Shown here: piece after piece, positions 7,434 to 12,121 of the stretch
Numbering within the stretch: the stretch's first letter is position 1
Layout: the number at the start of each line of letters is the position of its first letter
DNA from: Pseudomonadota bacterium
GTDB lineage: Bacteria; Pseudomonadota; Alphaproteobacteria; Reyranellales; Reyranellaceae
Assembly: GCA_023386865.1 (NCBI GenBank)
Contig: JAEWIV010000543.1
Coordinates: 1-12,121 of the forward strand
Direction: 5' to 3'
Length of the DNA stretch: 12,121 nucleotides
Translations under genes and position numbers: made by a program
The notes under the pieces: generated by a model
Databases searched by the model: none
The model's input: only the letters and a program-made list of their open reading frames with translations
What the model was told of the DNA's origin: nothing

Positions 7434-9119
7434 TCAGCCCGGCAGCACGAAGCGCACGCCGGGCCGCGCCAGGCCTCCGCCCAACGCCACCGGCGAACCG
7501 TCGGCGCGCCAGCAGGCCGCGCCGCTCATGCTGCCGTCGTCGTGGAACTGGATGGCGTTCATGCCGCCGGCCACGGCCGGCATCACCTGAAGCTTGTGGC
7601 CGCGGACGCGCAGGCCCTCGCGCACCGTCTCCGGAACGCCATGCTCGACTTCGAGGACCGGCCCCTCGGTCCAGATGCGCGGCGCTTCGACCGCCTCCTG
7701 CAGGGTCATGCCGTGGTCGAGCAGGTTGACCAGCGCCTGCCAGGCCGACGGGAAGATCTTGCGGCCGCCCGGCAGGCCGAGCGCATAGATCAGCCGGCCG
7801 TCGCGCAGCGCCATCATCGGCGACATCGAGGTGGTCACGCGCTTGCCGGGCGCGATCGACAGCGCATTGCCCGGGCGCGGATCGAAGTTCGACATGTAGT
7901 CGTTCGGCACCATGCCGATGCCCGGGACGATGAAGCGCGCACCGAACAGGCTGTTGATGGTCTGGGTGGTGCAGACGACGTTGCCGCTGCCGTCGGCGGT
8001 GGTGAGATGCGTGGTGTCCGCCCCTTCCCTGGCCGCCAGCCCCGAGGTCCAGGGCTTCGCACGGCCGGGATCGATGCCGGCGCGGCGCTGGTCGGCATAG
8101 GCCTTGGAGGTGATGCGCTCGACCGGCACGTCGACGAAGGCCGGGTCGCCGCTCGCCGCCGCGCGGTCGGCGAAGGCGATCTTCAGCACCTCGGCCAGCA
8201 GATGCAGCGTGTCCACGGTGCCGAAACCCAGGCCCTTGATATCGTAGCCTTCGAGGATGTTCAGCATCTGGGTGATGTGCACGCCCGATGCCGCGGGCGG
8301 CGGCGGGCCGACGATCTCCCAACCGCGATAGCGGCCGCGGATCGGCTGGCGTTCGACGACGCGGTAGCCGGTGAGGTCGTCGAGCGAGAGAAAGCCGCCG
8401 GCCTTGTCCATGAACTCCGCCAGGAGCGCGCCCAGCGAGCCGCCGTGCAGCGCGCCCTCGCCTTCCTTGGCGATCAGGGCGAGCGCCTCGCCGTAGTCGG
8501 CCTGCACCAGCCGCGTGCCGGCCTTCAACGGCGCGCCGTCGGGCAGCAGCCGGGCCGCAGCCAGCTTGTCCTTCAGGAGATCGGCCGCGGCGCTCTCGAT
8601 GCAGTCGGACAGGTAGGGCGTGACCGTGAAGCCGCGCGTGGCGTGGCGGATCGCGGGCTGCATGACGTCGGCGAGCGACATCGTGCCGTAGCGCCGCAAG
8701 GCCAGCGTCCAGGCCAGCAACGAGCCCGGTGCGGCGACGGCCTTGGGTCCGACCTCGTTGACGCGCCCCTCGGCGGTGAAGACCTCGGCGGCTGCGCCCG
8801 GCATCGGCCGAAACATGTCCGGCCGTCCGGCGAGCGGCACCGCGCTCATGCCGTCGATCACGGTGTGGGTGCCGTCGGCCAGCCGGATATGGCAGGTCGT
8901 GCCGCCGATCAGGCCGACCATCATCGGCTCGACGACGGTGAGCGCGAACTGGGCGGCGCCGGCGGCATCGACGGCGTTTCCGCCGGCCGCCAGCATCTCC
9001 ATGCCGGCGGCCGAACCCAGCGGATGGTTGGTCACCACCACGCCCTTGGTGCCATGCGCCGGCTGCTTCTCGCACGTGAAGACCGTGCCGGCGCGCTCCC
9101 GCCAACCCGAGATGCTCAT
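7434..9119 (-). CDS. Gamma-glutamyltransferase-fold Ntn hydrolase (GGT-like, altered specificity)
   Basis: This 561-residue protein follows the GGT (PF01019) fold end to end. The nucleophile is Thr369 in DTTHLTTADGSGN (368-380), where self-cleavage would give about 368 and 193 residue chains. Asn389 (in TINSLFG), Ser431 and Gly451-Gly452 (LGLPGGRKIF) are also conserved. Unlike typical GGT it has no signal peptide (MSISGWRERAGTVF), so it is cytoplasmic. The residues that hold the glutamyl group in the E. coli enzyme differ: Arg114 aligns with Met91, Gln430 with Tyr408, Asp433 with Asn411 and Ser462 with Thr430, and the lid loop is about 10 residues shorter. It therefore looks more like a GGT-family acylase or amidase (for example oxamate or cephalosporin-type) than true GGT. 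The start follows the PPOX gene stop by 1 base. Confidence 0.93.
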   Translation of the reverse strand: MSISGWRERAGTVFTCEKQPAHGTKGVVVTNHPLGSAAGMEMLAAGGNAVDAAGAAQFALTVVEPMMVGLIGGTTCHIRLADGTHTVIDGMSAVPLAGRPDMFRPMPGAAAEVFTAEGRVNEVGPKAVAAPGSLLAWTLALRRYGTMSLADVMQPAIRHATRGFTVTPYLSDCIESAAADLLKDKLAAARLLPDGAPLKAGTRLVQADYGEALALIAKEGEGALHGGSLGALLAEFMDKAGGFLSLDDLTGYRVVERQPIRGRYRGWEIVGPPPPAASGVHITQMLNILEGYDIKGLGFGTVDTLHLLAEVLKIAFADRAAASGDPAFVDVPVERITSKAYADQRRAGIDPGRAKPWTSGLAAREGADTTHLTTADGSGNVVCTTQTINSLFGARFIVPGIGMVPNDYMSNFDPRPGNALSIAPGKRVTTSMSPMMALRDGRLIYALGLPGGRKIFPSAWQALVNLLDHGMTLQEAVEAPRIWTEGPVLEVEHGVPETVREGLRVRGHKLQVMPAVAGGMNAIQFHDDGSMSGAACWRADGSPVALGGGLARPGVRFVLPG

Positions 9120-9120
9120 C

Positions 9121-9861
9121 TCAGTAGATCGTTTCCTTGAGGCGCTGCGGATATTCGCGGTCGTAGGTCTCGGCGTCGAAGTCGGCCTGCAGCGCCTTCA
9201 TCATGGCTCCGCTCGAAGGCAGCGCGCTCTCGGACAGGTGGCGGCCGGCATCCCACAGATGCGAGCGCACCAGCGCCTTGGGGCACTGGGTGTAGACGCT
9301 CTCGGCGCTGACGACGATCACGCTGCGCGGCACCTTGCCCTCCATGGTGAAGGAGGCGCAGAGCTCGGGATCGACGCTGATGGCGGCGCGCCCGTTGATG
9401 CGCAACGTGCGGCCGATGCCCGGGATCAGGAACAGCAGCGCAATGCGCGGATCGCGGACGATGTTGCGCAGCGTGTCGATGCGGTTGTTGCCGCGCCGGT
9501 CGGGGATCATCACGGTGTTCCTGTCGACCACTCGCACGAAGCCTGGCGGATCGCCGCGCGGCGTGCAGTCCAGCCCTTCCGGACCGGCCGTCGCCAGGAC
9601 CACGAAGGGCGAGACCTCGATGAAGCGGCGGTAGTGCTCGGAGATGTGGCCGATCTCCTTGATCACCGCCGCGCCGACGGGCTTGCCGTAGAGTGCATCG
9701 AGCTCCGCTTCGGACGTGACGAGGTTCTGCAAAGCGATCCCTTTCGGCAGCTTCGGAAGTGGGCGGCCATCGTAGCCGCGGGCCTCGCCGGGACCAAGCG
9801 TTCTCGGCATGCCGTCCGCCTCCCGGCGGCCGCCGCCGGCATGCGCAGCGCTGCCGCTCAT
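9121..9861 (-). CDS. PPOX-class FMN-binding flavoprotein (pyridoxamine 5'-phosphate oxidase family)
   Basis: This protein of 246 residues has the split-barrel fold of the pyridoxamine 5'-phosphate oxidase-like superfamily and resembles the MSMEG_1061-type FMN proteins (TIGR04025). The core reads SPFVVLATAGPEGLDCTPRG (84-103), GFVRVVDRNTVMIPD (107-121), RGNNRIDTLRNI (123-134) and the strand ALLFLIPGIGRTLRINGRA (141-159). It ends with a helical segment CPKALVRSHLWD (193-204). Members use FMN or F420 for redox reactions on small molecules; the substrate is unknown. The ATG at 9861 overlaps the HxlR stop (ATGA) and has GAAGGAAGGG at 9871-9880. A second ATG at 9810 (229 residues) with GGGAGG at 9819-9824 is also good, and the first 17 residues are not conserved-looking. 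The choice is open. Confidence 0.87.
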   Translation of the reverse strand: MSGSAAHAGGGRREADGMPRTLGPGEARGYDGRPLPKLPKGIALQNLVTSEAELDALYGKPVGAAVIKEIGHISEHYRRFIEVSPFVVLATAGPEGLDCTPRGDPPGFVRVVDRNTVMIPDRRGNNRIDTLRNIVRDPRIALLFLIPGIGRTLRINGRAAISVDPELCASFTMEGKVPRSVIVVSAESVYTQCPKALVRSHLWDAGRHLSESALPSSGAMMKALQADFDAETYDREYPQRLKETIY

Positions 9862-10547
9862 GAACCGGTGCCCTTCCTTCCGCCATTCGCGCGCCGGTCG
9901 CCGAGATCGAACAGCCGCGGCAGGCTGCGCGCCGCGACGATGGAGCCCTCGACCCGCGCGAGCTTCTCGGCGACCGCCTGGTCGAGCGTCAACTCGGTCG
10001 AGAGGATGCGCAGCAAGGTGTCGAAGCGGGCCTCGATCGTGGCGCTGGCCGGACCGTCGCCACGGCTGAGCGTCGTGCCTCGCGGGCCGCCCTGGACCAC
10101 GAAGCTGGCCGACTTGCCGCCCTGCGTCACGCGAAGCCCGATGCGACGCGCCGGCGTCGGCGTCTGGCGCGCCACCGTGTCGAGGCCGAGCAGCACCCAA
10201 TCCGGCTCGAACGCATCGTCGGGCCGCAGCGGGAAGAGGAAGTGTCCACCCCAGCGGACCAGCTCGCGGATGGCGGGCTTGAGCGCCAGGCCGAGCGCCG
10301 TCAGCTCGTAGGTCTGGGCGTTGAACGGCGGGGGCAGGGTCGTGCGCTGCACCACGCCGTCCTCGATCAGGGCATTGAGCCGGCCGGTCAGCACGGTGGG
10401 GCTGACGCCGCTCAGCCGCTCGACAAGATCGCCGAAGCGTTTGGGCCCGAGCAACAGCTCGCGCACGATGAGCAGGGTCCAGCGCTCGCCGACGATCTCG
10501 GCGGCGCGAGCCAGCGCGCAGAATTGCGGATAGCGGGTTTGCGTCAC
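9858..10547 (-). CDS. HxlR-family transcriptional regulator with extended C-terminal domain
   Basis: This 229-residue regulator begins at GTG. The winged helix-turn-helix of the HxlR (DUF24) family spans about 8-103, with CALARAAEIVGERWTLLIVR (10-29), RFGDLVERLSGVSPTVLTGR (37-56) and wing LPPPFNAQTYELTALG (71-86). Cys10 is the cysteine that senses electrophiles or oxidants in members such as YodB and HypR, and it is the only cysteine here. The family is usually about 110-130 residues, so the extra 120 residues (about 110-229) are a second domain, possibly SCP2-like. The GTG overlaps the stop of the small upstream gene (GTGA). The regulator sits inside the operon it probably controls through the twin inverted repeats at 11175-11212. 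Confidence 0.92.
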   Translation of the reverse strand: MTQTRYPQFCALARAAEIVGERWTLLIVRELLLGPKRFGDLVERLSGVSPTVLTGRLNALIEDGVVQRTTLPPPFNAQTYELTALGLALKPAIRELVRWGGHFLFPLRPDDAFEPDWVLLGLDTVARQTPTPARRIGLRVTQGGKSASFVVQGGPRGTTLSRGDGPASATIEARFDTLLRILSTELTLDQAVAEKLARVEGSIVAARSLPRLFDLGDRRANGGRKGTGS

Positions 10548-10737
10548 TTGTGGTGGGCCAGCGCGACGAGAGGTCCGACGATCACGAACTGCAGCAGGGT
10601 GAAGCCGTCTCCAGCGCGAGGTACGTCGGGACCGATGTCATCACGTTCCTGGCGGCGACGGCAAGCGTCGTGAACGACCAGGAGAGTAGGCCGGTCGCGA
10701 GCCCGTCGGCGCGGCCGCGCCAGAAGGCGCGCGTCAT
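10544..10737 (-). pseudogene. Small two-helix membrane protein gene with a one-base frameshift
   Basis: From ATG 10737 the frame reads MTRAFWRGRADGLATGLLSW and continues to ALE at codon 43, then runs out of frame and stops at 10582. A second frame takes over at about 10607-10612 with DGFTLLQFVIVGPLVALAHH and ends at TGA 10544-10546. Adding one G (minus-strand GAGAC to GAGGAC) joins the two into a 64-residue protein with two hydrophobic stretches (about 16-28 and 46-61). Its stop then overlaps the HxlR GTG as GTGA, like other junctions here, which supports the joined reading. The gene begins 11 bases after gfa. I do not recognise the family. It is either a real mutation, so a broken gene, or a sequence error. 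Confidence 0.6.
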
Positions 10738-10748
10738 CGAGGTCGTCG

Positions 10749-11159
10749 TCAGAACCCGGCGGGGCGCTCGGCGAAGGCCGGAACGCCGGGATTGACCGGA
10801 TCCCAAGCCGGCGCACGGGCCGCCCAGACGATCATCTGCGGCGAGAAGAGGTTCGGATCGTCGAGGGTCGACGCGCGCAGGAAGATCATGCCGGGCATCT
10901 TCTCGTTGCACGCATAGATGCCGGTGCCGCAGGTCGGGCAGAAGGCGCGGACGACGTCGCTGCCGCTATCGGCCTTGGAGTGGAACTCCCTTGCGTCGCC
11001 GGTGATGCGGATGGCGTCGGCGGCGAAGCCCATCATGGCGGCGTGGCCGGCGGCGCTCGTCTTGCGGCAGTCGGTGCAATAGCACTTGGCCTGAAACATC
11101 GGCTCGGCGTCGCCACGGTAGCGCACGGCGCCGCACAGGCATTGTCCGGAAATCTTCAT
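10749..11159 (-). CDS. GFA family protein (glutathione-dependent formaldehyde-activating enzyme/CENP-V fold)
   Basis: This 136-residue zinc protein of the GFA family (PF04828) begins MKISGQCLCGAVRYRG, with Cys7 and Cys9. CYCTDC (26-31) supplies Cys26, Cys28 and Cys31, and CPTC (74-77) supplies Cys74 and Cys77. These are the zinc sites of the fold. In Paracoccus, Gfa was proposed to help form S-hydroxymethylglutathione, but most relatives have no proven function. The common His of CHCxxC is Tyr27 here. A Shine-Dalgarno GGGAGG (11167-11172, minus strand) lies 7 bases from the ATG. It is the first gene of the minus-strand operon, just after the promoter with twin inverted repeats. Confidence 0.93.
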   Translation of the reverse strand: MKISGQCLCGAVRYRGDAEPMFQAKCYCTDCRKTSAAGHAAMMGFAADAIRITGDAREFHSKADSGSDVVRAFCPTCGTGIYACNEKMPGMIFLRASTLDDPNLFSPQMIVWAARAPAWDPVNPGVPAFAERPAGF

Positions 11160-11174
11160 CCTCGGGCCTCCCTA

Positions 11175-11191
11175 ACTACTAAAAAAGTAGT
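11175..11191. promoter_or_regulatory. Inverted repeat operator 1 (ACTACT-N5-AGTAGT)
   Basis: A perfect 17-bp palindrome, ACTACT AAAAA AGTAGT, covers the predicted -10 region and start point of the gfa operon. It shares the ACTnCT half-site pattern with the second repeat, 21 bp away. Confidence 0.75.
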
Positions 11192-11215
11192 ATATACTCC
11201 TAAAATAGGAGTCAA
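11189..11215 (-). promoter_or_regulatory. Probable promoter of the gfa-HxlR-PPOX-GGT operon
   Basis: On the minus strand, -35 TTGACT (11215-11210) is followed after 15 bases by -10 TATACT (11194-11189). The spacer is short, so it may be weak or regulated. Both boxes lie within or beside the two inverted repeats. The TATACT is part of a 10-bp palindrome (AGTATATACT, 11189-11198), so a -10 is also available on the plus strand. Confidence 0.55.
11196..11212. promoter_or_regulatory. Inverted repeat operator 2 (ACTCCT-N5-AGGAGT)
   Basis: A perfect 17-bp palindrome, ACTCCT AAAAT AGGAGT, has the same arm length and spacer as operator 1. Its centre (11204) is 21 bp from the centre of operator 1 (11183), which puts both on one face of the helix. 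It overlaps the predicted -35 of the gfa operon and the region upstream of the TfoX gene. Confidence 0.75.
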
Positions 11216-11225
11216 GAGCCTGCCC

Positions 11226-11552
11226 ATGCCGCACGACCCTGAGCTCGCCGACCGCCTGCGCGCCGCCCTGGCCCACCGCAAGGGCATCAGCGAGCGGGCG
11301 ATGTTCGGCGGCTACTGCTGGATGCTGAACGGCAACATGCTCTGCGGTGTCGAGGTCGGCCGTTTCATGTTCCGCGTCGGCAAGCAACTCGAGGCTGCGG
11401 CGCTGACGCGCCCGGGTGCCGAGCGCATCGTGTTCAACGGCCGGCCCATGGGTGGTTTCGTCTGGGTCGACGAGAAGGCGTGCCGCAACCGCAAGCTCGC
11501 GGGCTGGATCGACCTCGCCGCCAGCTTCGTCGGAACGCTGCCGCCGAAGTAG
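11226..11552 (+). CDS. TfoX/Sxy N-terminal domain protein
   Basis: This 108-residue protein carries only the N-terminal TfoX domain (PF04993). Landmarks are ISERAMFGGYCWMLNGNMLC (21-40), the strand MFRVGKQLE (48-56), the loop NGRPMGGFVWVDE (71-83) and the helix RKLAGWIDLAASFV (89-102). TfoX of Haemophilus and E. coli (Sxy) activates competence or CRP-S genes, but stand-alone N-domains are widespread in other bacteria and not tied to competence. The ATG at 11226 lies 7 bases after AAGAG (11214-11218). Another AGGAG (11207-11211), inside operator 2, is 14 bases away. The gene is divergent from the gfa operon and shares its control region, which suggests co-regulation. Confidence 0.85.
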   Translation: MPHDPELADRLRAALAHRKGISERAMFGGYCWMLNGNMLCGVEVGRFMFRVGKQLEAAALTRPGAERIVFNGRPMGGFVWVDEKACRNRKLAGWIDLAASFVGTLPPK

Positions 11553-11690
11553 CGGCGTCCGGCATCTTCCCCGCTCCGCCTCTTCCTCCGCCGGCCCCTA
11601 TCGACAATCCACCGAGCCCACGCCAGCTGACGTTTTCGTCACTTCCCTAGAGCCGCCGGCCAAGTGAAAAGAGCTTTAGGGAGAGATCGC
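11553..11690. other. Leader region before the MFS gene with a possible SD-masking hairpin
   Basis: This 138-base gap contains an inverted repeat, TGACG TTTT CGTCA (11628-11641), and a longer one, TCCCTAGAGC (11644-11653) with GCTTTAGGGA (11673-11682). The second would pair 10 bases with one G-U and enclose the AGGGA of the Shine-Dalgarno. The intervening loop is 19 bases. TCGACA at 11601-11606 resembles a -35, but no clear -10 follows. Confidence 0.4.
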
Positions 11691-12121
11691 ATGCACTTCG
11701 CTGCCGCCGACAAGAGCCTCGGCGCCGATCCGGCGCGCGCCGAGCACTGGCCCGTGCCGCGGCGGCAGGCCTGGTTCGCCTTCGTCATGGCGTTCCTGCT
11801 GATGGTGTTCGACTTCATGGACCGGCAGGTCGTGGTGGCGATGTTCCCCGCCCTCAAGGCGGAGTGGGGCCTGAGCGACAGGGAGCTGGGCGCCTTGACG
11901 GCAGCCGTGTCGGTCACCGTCGCCGTCTTCGCCTTTCCCATCGCCCTGCTGGCCGATCGCTGGAGCCGGGTGAAGAGCATCGCCGTCATGGCCGCGGTGT
12001 GGAGCCTCGCGACCATCGCCTGCGGCCTGTCGCGCAGCTACGGCCAGCTCCTTGCGGCGCGCGCCGTCATCGGGCTGGGCGAGGCGGGCTACGGCGCCGC
12101 CGGCGGTGCGCTGCTCACCAG
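11691..12121 (+). CDS. MFS transporter, Spinster/sugar-acid permease-like (N-terminal part)
   Basis: The first 143 codons of a major facilitator superfamily permease are visible before the window ends. After a soluble head of about 28 residues come three to four membrane segments: WFAFVMAFLLMVFDF (28-42), GALTAAVSVTVAVFAFPIAL (66-85), IAVMAAVWSLATIACGLS (94-111) and the segment starting LLAARAVIGLGEAGYGA (117-133). The loop LADRWSR (86-92) is the MFS motif A, and MDRQVVVAMFPALKAEWGLS (43-62) is typical of Spinster-like and sugar-acid/glycerol-phosphate-like carriers. AGGGAGAG (11678-11685) precedes the ATG by 5 bases. The transported compound is unknown. The rest of the gene is beyond the right edge. 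Confidence 0.92.
   Translation, partial: MHFAAADKSLGADPARAEHWPVPRRQAWFAFVMAFLLMVFDFMDRQVVVAMFPALKAEWGLSDRELGALTAAVSVTVAVFAFPIALLADRWSRVKSIAVMAAVWSLATIACGLSRSYGQLLAARAVIGLGEAGYGAAGGALLT

Noticed and set aside
7407..9140. A 577-codon open frame on the plus strand opposite the GGT-like gene
   Set aside because: It is antisense to a gene with full family motifs. It lacks recognisable domains and its Arg/His/Ala-rich composition is typical of mirror frames in GC-rich DNA.
8743..10311. A 522-codon plus-strand open frame opposite the GGT, PPOX and HxlR genes
   Set aside because: It crosses several well-supported genes on the other strand and shows no motif.
10544..10816. A 90-codon minus-strand open frame read as a complete gene
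   Set aside because: Its first part lies in the wrong frame over the end of the GFA gene and the small gene; only its last 21 codons look real, as the tail of the frameshifted small protein.
10749..11159. Loss of the common His in the GFA zinc motif (CYC instead of CHC) as a sign of a dead protein
   Set aside because: The histidine is not a required zinc ligand and tyrosine is seen there in family members; all seven cysteines are kept.
1..12121. CRISPR arrays, tRNA or rRNA genes, insertion sequences and prophage
   Set aside because: No direct-repeat array, cloverleaf-like sequence, transposase or integrase motif was seen when reading both strands.

Overview
The window is GC-rich, densely coded DNA from a proteobacterium, most probably an alphaproteobacterium. 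The evidence is the GC-heavy third codon positions, tightly overlapped genes, and the mix of DUF1062, GFA, HxlR, TfoX-N and PPOX family genes. Genus cannot be read from the sequence. No RNA gene, insertion sequence, phage gene or CRISPR array is visible.

Region 1 (1-6426, plus strand) is one long transcription unit. It starts with the tail of a family-5 solute-binding protein, then two DppB/DppC-type permeases and two DppD/DppF-type ATPases. These make a complete peptide/nickel-class ABC importer with every part but the first half of the binding protein in the window. Three more genes follow with almost no gaps: a small RedY/HapK-like protein, a short-chain dehydrogenase and a membrane-anchored SGNH hydrolase. 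Their position suggests that the imported compound is processed enzymatically, but the substrate is not identifiable.

Region 2 (6505-11159, minus strand) reads from right to left: a GFA-family zinc protein, a small membrane protein broken by an apparent one-base deletion, an HxlR-family regulator with an N-terminal cysteine, a PPOX-type FMN protein and a gamma-glutamyltransferase-fold Ntn hydrolase. Junctions are overlaps or gaps of 1 to 11 bases, so this is an operon. After a gap of about 300 bases that holds two hairpins comes a DUF1062 zinc-ribbon gene. The GGT-like enzyme keeps its autoprocessing threonine, but the residues that read the gamma-glutamyl group are replaced, so it is probably an acylase or amidase of another specificity.

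Region 3 (11160-12121) starts with a 66-base AT-rich divergent promoter carrying two 17-bp inverted repeats spaced exactly 21 bp centre to centre. They overlap the predicted promoter of the GFA-HxlR operon and are the best candidate operator for its own HxlR regulator. The divergent gene is a TfoX N-domain protein. A Spinster/sugar-acid-like MFS transporter follows. It is cut by the window edge and preceded by an inverted repeat that would pair with its ribosome binding site.

The most promising leads are the twin operator with its likely HxlR partner, the atypical GGT-like enzyme in that operon, and the broken small membrane gene.
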